From NCBI GenBank assembly GCA_041627475.1, contig JBFKQZ010000002.1, positions 1 to 39,572 on the forward strand: a DNA stretch of 39,572 nt, in the 5' to 3' direction. Numbering within the stretch: the first letter of the stretch is position 1; each line of letters begins with the position of its first letter. This DNA comes from JBFGFG01 sp041627475. Lineage in GTDB: Bacteria > Actinomycetota > Nitriliruptoria > Nitriliruptorales > Nitriliruptoraceae. A program made the translations under genes and the position numbers. Shown in pieces: positions 8,243 through 16,800 of this stretch. Under the pieces are notes generated by a model. That model was not told where the DNA came from, did no database searches, and was given only the letters and a program-made list of their open reading frames with translations.

Positions 8243-8968
8243 TCACCCATCGAAGAGCGACTCGGCGTGCTCGTCCGCCTGGGCGCCGTCGTCCGCTGCC
8301 GGCTCCTCGACGTCGGAGCCCGCGGCGGCCGCGAGCTCGGCCATGATGCGGTCGAGGTCCACCGCATCGACGTCGGCCTCGAGCAGCTCGTCCTCGTCGC
8401 GCTCGGGCTCCGGCGGTGGTGGCGGCAGCTCCATCTGGTCCAGTCGCTGCCGCTGCAGCTCGAGGTGGTGCTCCAGCCGCGCGCGGTGGTCCTCGGCGAA
8501 CATGCGCAGGGCCTCGATGTGCTCCTCGACCTCGCGCCGGTAGCGCCGCACGTCCGCCTCGTCGGCGCGGGCCCGCCGCAGGGCTGCCTCACGCAGCTCG
8601 TGGGCCTGACCGGCCGCGTCGGCAAGCAGCTGCTCCACCCGTTGCCGTGCCGCCTGCCGCAGCTGCTCTGCCTCCTCGTGCGCCTCGGCGACGGAGGCCT
8701 CGGCGGCCCGCTGCGCCGTGACGAGCGTCTTCTTGAGCATCGACTCGGCCTCGGTGGCCTCCGTCAGCTGCTGGCGGAGCTGGTCGCGCTCGTCCTCGAG
8801 TCGCTGGACCGTCTCGAGCAGGCGCTGGGTCTGCACGGCGAGCTGGTCGAGGAGGTCGTCCACCTCCTTGACCTGGTAGCCCCGCGTCGCCTTGCGCAGC
8901 GGGTAGTTCACGATCTCGTCGGGTCCGAGGACGAGGTCGGGGCGGTCGTCGCCGTACAGGTCACTCAC
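8243..8968 (-). CDS. divIVA: DivIVA-family polar/septal scaffold protein (Wag31-like)
   Basis: 241 residues. The N-terminal DivIVA domain (about residues 11-45) carries LGPDEIVNYPLRKATRGYQV followed by KEVDDLLDQL, matching the membrane-curvature-binding head of the family. Residues about 45-175 are a continuous coiled coil. A proline run (about 180-187) leads to a very acidic tail ending ESLFDG. DivIVA proteins gather at negatively curved membrane at poles and septa and recruit partners; in actinomycetes they direct polar growth. The start is GTG, one base after the yggT stop. The C-terminal tail is the usual region for partner contacts. The next gene in the operon is the membrane (HhH)2 protein. 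Confidence 0.93.
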   Translation of the reverse strand: MSDLYGDDRPDLVLGPDEIVNYPLRKATRGYQVKEVDDLLDQLAVQTQRLLETVQRLEDERDQLRQQLTEATEAESMLKKTLVTAQRAAEASVAEAHEEAEQLRQAARQRVEQLLADAAGQAHELREAALRRARADEADVRRYRREVEEHIEALRMFAEDHRARLEHHLELQRQRLDQMELPPPPPEPERDEDELLEADVDAVDLDRIMAELAAAAGSDVEEPAADDGAQADEHAESLFDG

Positions 8969-8969
8969 G

Positions 8970-9230
8970 TCAGAGTCCTCGCATCGAGAAGATGGCGTCG
9001 AGGATGGAGACGCCGAAGAACAGCACCAGGATGGAGAGGTCCAGGCCCACGCCGCCGATGCGCAGCGGCGGCATCACGCGCCGCAGCGGTGCCAGCACCG
9101 GGTCGACGAGCCGCCGGACGAGCGCCGCGGCCGGCTGCAGGGGCTCGGGCATCCGTGGCACCCACGCGATGATCACGTACGCGATCAGCACGAGGCGGTA
9201 CGCCCCGAGGACGAACGAGACAGGTCCCAC
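8970..9230 (-). CDS. yggT: YggT-family membrane protein
   Basis: 86 residues with two hydrophobic segments (VSFVLGAYRLVLIAYVIIAW at 4-23 and LDLSILVLFFGVSILDAIF near the C-terminus) and the loop pattern RLVDPVLAPLRRVMPP followed by G-G-V-G-LD typical of YggT/YlmG. The family is repeatedly found beside sepF and divIVA in Gram-positive bacteria and is linked to septum or nucleoid organisation, but its biochemical role is not established. The start is GTG, three bases after the sepF stop. Confidence 0.88.
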   Translation of the reverse strand: MGPVSFVLGAYRLVLIAYVIIAWVPRMPEPLQPAAALVRRLVDPVLAPLRRVMPPLRIGGVGLDLSILVLFFGVSILDAIFSMRGL

Positions 9231-9233
9231 CGG

Positions 9234-9707
9234 TCACGCCCCGTCCGCGAAGCGATAGCCCTGTGCCTCGAGCCGGGCCTGCTCCTCCGGCGCCAGCGAC
9301 GCACCCTGCGGCAGCAGCAGGAAGGCGCGGGACGCGACCTTCGTGAGCTTGCCGTGCAGGGCGTAGGTCATGCCGCTCACGACGTCGATCACGCGCCGGG
9401 CGGTCGTCGCGTCGACGCCAGCGAGGTCGAAGACCAACGGCGTGCCGTCGCGGTGGTGGCGCACGATGCGCTCGCAGTCGGTCTCGAAGTCACGGACCTC
9501 CACCACGATCGTGCGGCGTCCGTCGATGCGCACCACCGAGCCGTCCTGCTCGTCCGCCAGCCGCAGCGGGCGGACGTTGCTGCTGCGCTCGGTCTCGGAC
9601 GACGGTGCGGGCTCGCGGGCCCCGAGGTCGTCGTACGGCTCCGCCTCGGGCTCCTCCCAGAGGCCGAGGTAGACGAGGGTCTTCTGCCAGACGCCGTTGC
9701 TGCTCAC
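9234..9707 (-). CDS. sepF: Cell division protein SepF
   Basis: 157 residues. SepF binds the FtsZ tail and the membrane, and is the main Z-ring anchor in actinomycetes, which lack FtsA; no ftsA is present in this cluster. The N-terminal helix (VWQKTLVYLGLWEE) is amphipathic and should bind membrane. A disordered linker (about 20-45) leads to the compact SepF domain (about 55-138), with VVRIDGRRTIVVEVRDF and FDLAGVDATTARRVIDVVSG. The start is GTG with AGGAA five bases upstream. It follows yggS by 19 bases. Confidence 0.95.
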   Translation of the reverse strand: MSSNGVWQKTLVYLGLWEEPEAEPYDDLGAREPAPSSETERSSNVRPLRLADEQDGSVVRIDGRRTIVVEVRDFETDCERIVRHHRDGTPLVFDLAGVDATTARRVIDVVSGMTYALHGKLTKVASRAFLLLPQGASLAPEEQARLEAQGYRFADGA

Positions 9708-9726
9708 GTGTGTTCCTGTCAGTCAG

Positions 9727-10434
9727 TCATGCGAGCGGGTCGATCCAGGGGCCGTCCCCGCGCTCTCCGAAGACGGCCGTGCCGACGCGGACCATGGTGG
9801 CGCCGGCGGCGACGGCTGCGTCGAGGTCGGCACTCATGCCCATCGAGGTCGTGGGCAGTCCCAGCCGGTCAGCGGTTGCGCGGAGGGTCTCGAACATCGG
9901 CCGTGCTGCCTCGTTGGGGTCCGCACCCGGTGGCGGCAGCGGGGGCATCGTCATCAGGCCCTCCACCGCCACGTGCGGCTGCTCGGCAGCGTAGGCCACC
10001 AGCTCGTCGATCTCCGCGAGGCTGCACCCGGCCTTCGCCGGGTCGTCACCCACGTTGACCTGCACCAGCACGCGCTGCTCGACGCCGCGGTCCGCGGCGA
10101 GGCGTTCGATGCGGTCGACGACCTTCCGACGGGTCACCGAGTGCAGCAGGACGTCACGTCCGACGAGGTCGCCGAGGTCGCGCGACTGGATGCGGCCGAT
10201 GAAGTGCCATCGGGCACCGTCGACGAGCGGCTGCTTGTGCAGCAGTTCCTCCACGCGGTTCTCGCCGAGGTCCTCGACCCCGGCCGAGACGGCCGCCTCG
10301 AGCAGGGCCGGCGGGTGGGTCTTGGAGACCGCGACGAGCGTGACGTCGTCCGGGTCCCGGCCAGCCAGCTCGGCGGCGGCAGCGATGCGCGCACGCACAC
10401 GTGCGACACGGGCGGCGACGTCGTCCGGACTCAT
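9727..10434 (-). CDS. yggS: YggS-family pyridoxal phosphate homeostasis protein
   Basis: 235 residues, TIM-barrel fold of the alanine racemase N-terminal type. Lys38 in LVAVSKTHP is the expected Schiff-base lysine for PLP. GENRVEELLHK and WHFIGRIQSRD match the family, the latter with R in place of the more usual H/L residues. PLPBP proteins balance PLP and amino acid pools and carry no known enzyme activity. The start ATG overlaps the pgeF stop (ATGA). Its position between pgeF and sepF is standard in actinomycete division clusters. Confidence 0.94.
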   Translation of the reverse strand: MSPDDVAARVARVRARIAAAAELAGRDPDDVTLVAVSKTHPPALLEAAVSAGVEDLGENRVEELLHKQPLVDGARWHFIGRIQSRDLGDLVGRDVLLHSVTRRKVVDRIERLAADRGVEQRVLVQVNVGDDPAKAGCSLAEIDELVAYAAEQPHVAVEGLMTMPPLPPPGADPNEAARPMFETLRATADRLGLPTTSMGMSADLDAAVAAGATMVRVGTAVFGERGDGPWIDPLA

Positions 10435-11153
10435 CGGCGGACCACCAGCCCCAGCTGCCGCCCGGCGTCCGGGTCGGCGCGGTGGCTGAACCAGCCGTCG
10501 TCACAGCGCGTGCACGCAGCGTGACGAGTCACCTCCGCCCCGAGGCCGACGAGCTCGTCCACGACGGCCACCGGCAGGTCGAGCGAGGGTGTCCCCCAGG
10601 TGGTGGTGGCCTCCGCCGCCGGCGCGACCTCGAGCACCTCGGCCTGCATCGCGGCCGGGACCTCGTAGCAGCAGCCGCCGATCGCGGGCCCGACGACCGC
10701 GCGCAGGCGACTGCCCGGCAGCTTCGCGACGGCGGCCCCGACCACGCCGGCCTGCACGCCGCGACGTCCCGCGTGGACGGCACCGACGGCCTCGTCGGTG
10801 GCGAGCAGCACGGGGACGCAGTCGGCGGTCGCCACGCCGAGCACCCGGCCCGGCTCGGCCGTCACGAGCGCGTCGACGTCCCGGACCTCGGCCCCGGCCG
10901 GGGTGGCCGCCTCGACCACACCGACGTCGGCGCCGTGCACCTGGTCCATCAGGTGCCAGGCCGACGGGTCCGTCGCGGTCGCACGCCCGACCGCCGCACG
11001 GTCCTCTGCCAGGACGGACGGGACGTGCGGGCGGTGGTGGGACAGGTTCCCGGCACGACCCACCGCGGGGTCGGGCCGGTCGGCCCGGCCCGTGAACCAC
11101 GCGGCGACGCCGTCACCGAGGTCGACCGGGACGACGCGGGGGGCCGTGCTCAT
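10431..11153 (-). CDS. pgeF: Peptidoglycan editing factor PgeF (YfiH / DUF152)
   Basis: 240 residues. Metal/active-site residues of the family are visible: His73 in DQVHG, Cys112 in TADCVPVLL and His127 in GAVHAGRRG, plus GPAIGGCCYEV. PgeF was described as preventing mis-incorporated Ser in place of Ala in peptidoglycan precursors; relatives also act as purine nucleoside phosphorylases or were called multicopper polyphenol oxidases, so the in vivo substrate is open. The start ATG at 11153 overlaps the ftsZ stop (ATGA). A longer reading upstream in this frame crosses ftsZ and is not real. Confidence 0.93.
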   Translation of the reverse strand: MSTAPRVVPVDLGDGVAAWFTGRADRPDPAVGRAGNLSHHRPHVPSVLAEDRAAVGRATATDPSAWHLMDQVHGADVGVVEAATPAGAEVRDVDALVTAEPGRVLGVATADCVPVLLATDEAVGAVHAGRRGVQAGVVGAAVAKLPGSRLRAVVGPAIGGCCYEVPAAMQAEVLEVAPAAEATTTWGTPSLDLPVAVVDELVGLGAEVTRHAACTRCDDGWFSHRADPDAGRQLGLVVRR

Positions 11154-12346
11154 CGGAGGAAGGACGGGATCTCCAGGTCGTCGTCCTCGGCGTCGATGAC
11201 CAGCGTCGGGGACTCGCCCATCGGGATCGGGCGATCGCCCTCGCGCCGCTCCTCGCGCTCCTCGGACTGCGCCTGCTCGTCCTGGACCGGCTCGGGACGG
11301 AACGGCTCCGCCGTGCTCGGCGTGCCACCGGTCACGACGCGGCCGTCGCTGGCGCTGCGGCCGCGACGGACGAACGCGCCCTCCTGCTCCATCGCCTCGG
11401 CGCCGTCGAAGCCGGCCGCGATGACCGTGACCTTGACCTCGTCGCCGAGGCTGTCGTCGATGACCGCACCGAAGATGATGTTGGCCTCGGGGTGCGCCGC
11501 CTGGCTGATGCGGTTGGCGGCCTCGTTGACCTCGAAGAGCCCGAGGTCGGACCCACCGGCCAGCATCAGCAGGACGCCCCGCGCACCGTCGATCGAGGCC
11601 TCGAGCAGCGGCGACGCGATCGCGGCCTCCGCGGCGGTCCCGGCCCGGTCGTCGCCGCGTGCCGTGCCGATGCCCATCAGGGCGCTGCCGGCGTCCTGCA
11701 TGACCGTGCGGACGTCGGCGAAGTCGAGGTTGATGAGTCCCGGCGTGGTGATGAGGTCGGTGATGCCCTGCACACCCTGCAGCAGCACGTCGTCCGCCAG
11801 GCGGAAGGCCTCGACCGCGGTCGTGGTGGCGTCGGCGAGGTCGATCAGGCGGTCGTTGGGGATCACGATGAGGGTGTCCACCTGCGCCTTCAGCGACGCG
11901 ATGCCCTCCTCGGCCTGGATCGAGCGCTTGCGACCCTCGAACGTGAACGGACGGGTCACGACACCCACGGTCAGCGCTCCGAGGTCCCGGGCGATCTCGG
12001 CGATGACCGGTGAGCCGCCGGTGCCGGTGCCGCCCCCCTCGCCGCAGGTGACGAAGACCATGTCGGCGCCCTTGAGCACCTCGGTGATCTCCTCGCGGTG
12101 GTCCTCCGCGGCCTGCCGCCCGACCTCCGGGCTGGCGCCCGCACCGAGCCCACGGGTCAGGTCGCGCCCGATGTCCAGCTTGACGTCGGCGTCCGACATC
12201 AGCAGGTCCTGCGCGTCGGTGTTGATCGCGACGAACTCGACGCCCTTGAGACCTGCGTCGATCATGCGGTTGACGGCGTTGCAGCCGCCACCTCCGACGC
12301 CCACGACCTTGATGACCGCGAGGTAGTTGGTCGGGGTGACAGACAT
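11150..12346 (-). CDS. ftsZ: Cell division GTPase FtsZ
   Basis: 398 residues. Tubulin homologue forming the Z ring. GVGGGGCNAVNRM (residues 16-28), NTDAQDL and the tubulin signature GGGTGTG (104-110) bind GTP; the T7 loop NLDFADV supplies the catalytic aspartate. The variable linker (about 320-385) is acidic and ends in the conserved tail DDLEIPSFLR, which binds SepF and FtsW in relatives. ATG at 12346 was chosen because GGAG lies eight bases before it and the protein then begins at the conserved NYLAVIKVVGVGG; upstream in-frame codons cover the leader and are not expected to be translated. Confidence 0.97.
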   Translation of the reverse strand: MSVTPTNYLAVIKVVGVGGGGCNAVNRMIDAGLKGVEFVAINTDAQDLLMSDADVKLDIGRDLTRGLGAGASPEVGRQAAEDHREEITEVLKGADMVFVTCGEGGGTGTGGSPVIAEIARDLGALTVGVVTRPFTFEGRKRSIQAEEGIASLKAQVDTLIVIPNDRLIDLADATTTAVEAFRLADDVLLQGVQGITDLITTPGLINLDFADVRTVMQDAGSALMGIGTARGDDRAGTAAEAAIASPLLEASIDGARGVLLMLAGGSDLGLFEVNEAANRISQAAHPEANIIFGAVIDDSLGDEVKVTVIAAGFDGAEAMEQEGAFVRRGRSASDGRVVTGGTPSTAEPFRPEPVQDEQAQSEEREERREGDRPIPMGESPTLVIDAEDDDLEIPSFLR

Positions 12347-12580
12347 GGGCCCTGCTCCTGATGGTCGGGTGCGCTGGTGCGCCAGTGTGGTGGTGACCAT
12401 CGGGGGGTGCAGGTCGGGGCCTGCGTGCCAACCTTCACGTTCAGGTTCAGGTTGACTCTTATGTAACCCTGTGGTCATCGGGACGCTACGACCCTCGACG
12501 CCGCAGGGCAAGGAAGCTGCACACGACCACCGGGGGGCACTGCGGCGAGCGCACGACGTGCCCCGCCACGAGCACGGTCG
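12347..12580 (-). promoter_or_regulatory. ftsQ-ftsZ intergenic region with imperfect palindrome
   Basis: This 234-base gap is the only sizeable break in the otherwise overlapping cluster. Within it, 12430-12447 is an 18-base imperfect palindrome (AACCT at one end, AGGTT at the other, 14 of 18 positions symmetric) that extends on one side into a six-base direct repeat AACCTG-AACCTG-AACGTG read on the minus strand. A TTACAT/TACATA -10-like element lies just upstream at 12461-12466. This is the natural place for an ftsZ promoter and operator. No regulator can be named from sequence. Confidence 0.5.
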
Positions 12581-13342
12581 TCACGGCGTGACGGTCGGTG
12601 CCATCGGTGCGCGGACGTCGATCAGCTGCACCACACGGCCGTCCAGGTCCTCCAGCACGGCCCCGAGGGCCCGTGCCTTCTCGTCCCCACGGGACGCGTC
12701 CCCCCACCGCACCTCGACCCCGTCGAAGAGCACCAGCCGCACGTCGTCGGGGGCCCGGACGGTGACGTGGTCCACGAGCGCGAGGACCGGGCCGGGCAGC
12801 GCCAGCACGACCGCGTGCGCGGCCGCGAGGGTGCCCGAGGCAGCGACCGTGTCACCCGGCTCGGGGGCGCGGCCACGGACGTCGGCGACCGGGGTGCCGG
12901 GTGCTTCCCCCTCCCCCAGCACCAGGCCCTGCTCGCTGACGAGGACCGAGGCGGTCGGGAACCGCGCCGTCAGGGCAGGGGCGGCCTCGACCACGTCGAT
13001 GCGCAGCCCGAGCGGTCCGACCCGCTCGGCGGTCGCCGCCTCCACGAGCGGCAGGGCCTCGAGACGCTCCTCGACGGCGCCCAGCCGGATGCGCAGCACC
13101 GACATGCCCTCCGCGACACCGGCGACCTCGAGCACCGCGGCCTCGTCCAGCCGCTCGAGCCCCGTCACCTCGACGTCGGCCAGCGCGACCAGCGAGCTGC
13201 GCTCGAGCACCGCGAGGCCGAGCAGCACGACCAGCGTGCTCGCGACGAGCACCGTGCGCCGCAGCCGACGCCGACGGCGCTCGGCACGCACCTCGGCCCG
13301 GCGCTGCGCGATGCGCTCGTTGACGACCGGGCCCTCGCTCAC
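12581..13342 (-). CDS. ftsQ: Cell division protein FtsQ (DivIB)
   Basis: 253 residues. A very basic cytoplasmic segment (RRAEVRAERRRRRLRRT, about 14-30) precedes one transmembrane helix (about 31-47). The POTRA domain follows (about 55-120: VEVTGLERLDEAAVLEVAGV then a helix and VEAATAERVGPLGLRIDVVE), then the beta domain. FtsQ bridges early and late divisome proteins through FtsL and FtsB. GTG at 13342 overlaps the murB stop (GTGA). No ftsB is visible in this window. Confidence 0.92.
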   Translation of the reverse strand: MSEGPVVNERIAQRRAEVRAERRRRRLRRTVLVASTLVVLLGLAVLERSSLVALADVEVTGLERLDEAAVLEVAGVAEGMSVLRIRLGAVEERLEALPLVEAATAERVGPLGLRIDVVEAAPALTARFPTASVLVSEQGLVLGEGEAPGTPVADVRGRAPEPGDTVAASGTLAAAHAVVLALPGPVLALVDHVTVRAPDDVRLVLFDGVEVRWGDASRGDEKARALGAVLEDLDGRVVQLIDVRAPMAPTVTP

Positions 13343-14268
13343 CGCGCACCCACCACCACGAGCTCGGACCGCAGGTCGACGCCGTACCGCTCGAGCACGG
13401 TGTCGTGCACCTCCGCGACGAGTGCGAGCACGTCCGCGGCCGTCGCTCCGGGCTCGGTGACGATGAAGTTGGCGTGCAGCTCCGAGACCTGCGCACCCCC
13501 GTGCCGCAGGCCGCGCAGACCCGCCTCGTCGATCAGCCGACCGGCCGAGTCGCCGTCGGGGTTGACGAAGACCGAGCCGCAGTTGGGCCGGTTGATGGGC
13601 TGGTGCTCCCGCCGCCAGTCGCGCACGTCGGCGATCTCGGCCCGGACCTCCTCCGGGCTCGCGACGGGCAGCTCCAGCGTGGCCGCGACCACGACGGCGT
13701 CGGACGGCAGCGACGAGCTGCGGTAGCGCAGGCCCAGGTGCGCTGCCGGCCACACCTCGCGCGTCCCCGAACCGAGACGGAACAGCTCCGCCTCGACCAG
13801 CACGTCGACCATCTCGCCGCCGTGCGCCCCGGCGTTCATCCGCACGGCACCGCCGATCGTGCCGGGGACGCCCGCGCCCCAGGCGAACCCGCCCAGCCCG
13901 GCGTCGGCGGTGCGCACCGCCACCACCGGCAGGGGCTCCGCACCACCCACGCGGACCCGCGCACTGCCGTCCACCGGCGGCTCGATCTCGCACCCGCGCA
14001 GGCCGCGACCGAGCACGACCGCGATGCCCGGCCAGCCGGCGTCGGTCACGAGCATGTTCGACCCCCGACCGACGACGAGGACCGGCACGTCGTGGGCAGC
14101 CGCGGCACGCCCCACGGCCGCGAGGTCGCGGTCACGCTCGACCTCGACCAGGACCCGCGCGGCACCGCCCACCCGCAGGGTCGTGTGGCCGGCGAGGCTC
14201 GCGTCGGGCCGGACCTCCCCCGTGCAGGCCGCGGCCAGCTCGTCGACGAGCGGGTCGGACTCAGCCAC
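13339..14268 (-). CDS. murB: UDP-N-acetylenolpyruvoylglucosamine reductase
   Basis: 309 residues. FAD enzyme that reduces enolpyruvyl-UDP-GlcNAc to UDP-MurNAc with NADPH. FAD-binding GRGSN (67-71), GVPGTIGGAVRMNAGAHG, Arg182 in LRYRSS, the proton donor Ser232 in PNCGSVFVNP and the catalytic Glu302 near the end are all in place. It starts with GTG eight bases inside the end of murC. murB inside the cluster between murC and ftsQ is not the arrangement of the common actinomycetes and hints at a deeper-branching class. Confidence 0.95.
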   Translation of the reverse strand: MAESDPLVDELAAACTGEVRPDASLAGHTTLRVGGAARVLVEVERDRDLAAVGRAAAAHDVPVLVVGRGSNMLVTDAGWPGIAVVLGRGLRGCEIEPPVDGSARVRVGGAEPLPVVAVRTADAGLGGFAWGAGVPGTIGGAVRMNAGAHGGEMVDVLVEAELFRLGSGTREVWPAAHLGLRYRSSSLPSDAVVVAATLELPVASPEEVRAEIADVRDWRREHQPINRPNCGSVFVNPDGDSAGRLIDEAGLRGLRHGGAQVSELHANFIVTEPGATAADVLALVAEVHDTVLERYGVDLRSELVVVGAR

Positions 14269-15649
14269 GGCGCGTGCGGAGCTGGTCCAGCAGGGCCGGG
14301 CCGACGCGGGTGACGTCGCCGGCGCCGGTCACCAGCACGAGGTCGCCCTCGACGACGTGCTCGGCGACCACCTCGGCGACGGCACCCAGGTGCGGCTCGA
14401 ACACGACCTCGGCGCCGGCGGCCGCCGCGGCGTCCGCGACGAGCCTCCCCGTCACACCGGGTTCGGGCTCCTCCGGGCCCCCGTAGACCTCGGTCACGAC
14501 CACGAGGTCGGCGGCGGCCGCGACGCGCCCGAGCTCCTCGCCGAGCAGCCGCGTGCGCGAGTAGCGGTGGGGCTGGACCACGACGACGACGCGTGCCGGG
14601 TCCTCGTCGCGCGCCGCGGCGATCGTCGCCGCCAGCTCGGTCGGGTGGTGGGCGTAGTCGTCGACGACCTCGACACCTGCGACGGTCCCGAGCCGCTGGA
14701 AGCGGCGCTGGGCACCGGTGAACGGGGCCAGACCGGCAGCCGCCGCCGCGACGTCCGCGCCGAGCAGGTCGATCACGGCAAGCGCGCAGGTCGCGTTCTC
14801 GAGGTTGTGGTCGCCCGGCACCGCGAGGGTCAGCTCGACCGTCGTGTCGCCCAGGTGCACGGTCCCGGTGCGCGGGGCCGTGATCTCGAGGCGGACGTCG
14901 GCGTCCGCCGCGGTCCCGTAGGTGCGCACCGGCCGGTCGGTCGCGCGGGCGACCGCCATGGCCCCGGGGTCGTCGGCGCAGACGACCGCCGTGCCGCCGT
15001 CGCGCAACCGGTCGAGGAAGCCGAGGAAGGCGCCCTGCACGTCGTCGTCGTCGCGGAACTCGTCGGGGTGGTCGAGCTCGACGTTGGTGACGACGGCGAC
15101 GTCCGGCTCGTAGGCGAGGAACGACCGGTCGGCCTCGTCGGCCTCGGCGACCGCGACGCCGTCGGCCCCGGCGTGGGCGTTGGCACCGGTCTCGTTGAGG
15201 TGACCGCCGAGGACGAAGGACGGGTCGACGCCGGCCGCCTGCAGTCCGACGACGATCATGCTCGTGGTCGTGGTCTTGCCGTGCGTGCCGGCGACGAGGA
15301 CGGAGCGGTCGACGGCCAGCAGGTCGGCGAGCGCGCGGGCCCGCAGGACCACCGGGATCCCGGCCTCCTCCGCAGCCACGACCTCGGGGTTGTCACGCGG
15401 CACGGCGGTCGAGATGACCACCTGGTCGACGCCCGCGACGACCGCCGGGTCGTGCCCGACGGTGACCTCGGCCCCCAGGACGCGCAGCTCCTCCAGCACG
15501 CGCCCGTCGCGCAGGTCGCTGCCGCTCACCGTGTGGCCGCGCTGGACCAGCAGGCGGGCCACGCCGGCCATGCCGACGCCCCCGATGCCGACCAGGTGCA
15601 CCCGGTCGGGGACGGGCTGGGCGGGGCGTGTGTCGATCGGTGCGTTCAC
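14261..15649 (-). CDS. murC: UDP-N-acetylmuramate--L-alanine ligase
   Basis: 462 residues. First Mur ligase, adding L-Ala to UDP-MurNAc with ATP. An N-terminal Rossmann domain (HLVGIGGVGMAGVA, about 18-31) is followed by the ATP loop GTHGKTTTTSM (121-131), the AEADEADRSFL motif, HNLENATCA, and DDYAHHPTEL of the C-terminal domain. The GTG start overlaps the murG stop (GTGA). An in-frame reading continues upstream through murG, but that is the wrong frame of murG and not a fusion. Confidence 0.96.
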   Translation of the reverse strand: MNAPIDTRPAQPVPDRVHLVGIGGVGMAGVARLLVQRGHTVSGSDLRDGRVLEELRVLGAEVTVGHDPAVVAGVDQVVISTAVPRDNPEVVAAEEAGIPVVLRARALADLLAVDRSVLVAGTHGKTTTTSMIVVGLQAAGVDPSFVLGGHLNETGANAHAGADGVAVAEADEADRSFLAYEPDVAVVTNVELDHPDEFRDDDDVQGAFLGFLDRLRDGGTAVVCADDPGAMAVARATDRPVRTYGTAADADVRLEITAPRTGTVHLGDTTVELTLAVPGDHNLENATCALAVIDLLGADVAAAAAGLAPFTGAQRRFQRLGTVAGVEVVDDYAHHPTELAATIAAARDEDPARVVVVVQPHRYSRTRLLGEELGRVAAAADLVVVTEVYGGPEEPEPGVTGRLVADAAAAAGAEVVFEPHLGAVAEVVAEHVVEGDLVLVTGAGDVTRVGPALLDQLRTRRG

Positions 15650-16800
15650 GTCGTGACCCCTCGGGGTGTGCCCGACAGCTCGTCCAGGAGCAGCCGCGCC
15701 ACGTTGTCGGCGGCGTCGGGTCGCCCGAAGGCACGCGCCGCGGCGGCCGTGCGTGCGCCTGCCTCCGGATCGACGAGCCACGGCTCGATGACCTCGGCGA
15801 TCCGCTTCCCGGTCAGGTCCTTGTCCTCGACGACCCGACCGCCACCCACCGCCTCCAGCGCGCGGGCGTTGTGCAGCTGGTGGTCCGCGGTGGCGTGGGG
15901 GTAGGGCACCAGCAGCGCCGGGAGGCCCAGCACGGTGAGCTCCGCGATCGACGTGGCGCCCGCGCGTGACACCACGGCATCGGCGGCCGCGAACGCCAGC
16001 TCCATCTCGTCGATGAAGTCCACCAGGCGGAGCTTCGGCACCTCGCGGGCGTTGCGTCGCGCCCGTTCGAGCAGCTGCGCGGTCTCGTCGTACAGGGCCC
16101 GGCCCGAGGAGTGCAGGATCTGGATCTCCTGCGGGCGGCGCCAGTGCTCCAGCGACCCGGCGACGGCGCGGTTGATCGTGCGCGACCCCTGCGACCCGCC
16201 GAACGCGAGCAGCGTCGGCAGGTCGGGGTTCAACCGGAAGTGCTCGCGGGCCTCGGTGCGCATCGCTGCGAGGTCGAGGCCCAGCAGCCGCTGCCGGACC
16301 GGGTTGCCGGTGATGGCGACGCGCTCCTGCTGCCGGAAGCGGTGGATCGAGCCGGGGAAGCTGACGGCGATGCGGTCGGCCCAGCGTGCAGCGAGCTTGT
16401 TGGCCAGGCCGGGGATCGCGTTCTGCTCGTGGACGACCAGCGGGAGGTGCCGACGCGCCATGGCCCAGGCGACCGGCAGCGACACGTAGCCACCGAAGGT
16501 GATGGCGCCGACGACGTCGCGCTCGATGCTCAGCCGCTCGACGTCGCGGATCGCCCTGCGGAGCGCGCCCGGCACCTTCAGCAGCGCGGGCGTGGGCCGG
16601 CGCGGCAGGGGCAGCACGTCGATGTGGTGCAGCTCGTGGCCGGCGGCCGGGACGAGCCGCCCCTCGAGGCGGTCGCGGGTCCCGACGAACAGCGGGACGA
16701 CGTCCGGTGCGAGCTCGGTGAGTCGTTCCGCGACCGCCAGGGCCGGGAAGACGTGGCCGGCGGTACCGCCGCCGGCGACGAGGACGGTGCGCTGGGTCAC
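15646..16800 (-). CDS. murG: Lipid II synthase MurG (GlcNAc transferase)
   Basis: 384 residues. GT28 glycosyltransferase transferring GlcNAc to lipid I at the inner face of the membrane. LVAGGGTAGHVFPAL near the N-terminus is the family signature, VVHEQNAIPG and FGGSQGSRTIN follow, and SRAGATSIAEL then LVPYPHATADHQ bind UDP-GlcNAc in the C-terminal domain. GTG start overlaps the ftsW stop (GTGA). Confidence 0.96.
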   Translation of the reverse strand: MTQRTVLVAGGGTAGHVFPALAVAERLTELAPDVVPLFVGTRDRLEGRLVPAAGHELHHIDVLPLPRRPTPALLKVPGALRRAIRDVERLSIERDVVGAITFGGYVSLPVAWAMARRHLPLVVHEQNAIPGLANKLAARWADRIAVSFPGSIHRFRQQERVAITGNPVRQRLLGLDLAAMRTEAREHFRLNPDLPTLLAFGGSQGSRTINRAVAGSLEHWRRPQEIQILHSSGRALYDETAQLLERARRNAREVPKLRLVDFIDEMELAFAAADAVVSRAGATSIAELTVLGLPALLVPYPHATADHQLHNARALEAVGGGRVVEDKDLTGKRIAEVIEPWLVDPEAGARTAAAARAFGRPDAADNVARLLLDELSGTPRGVTT

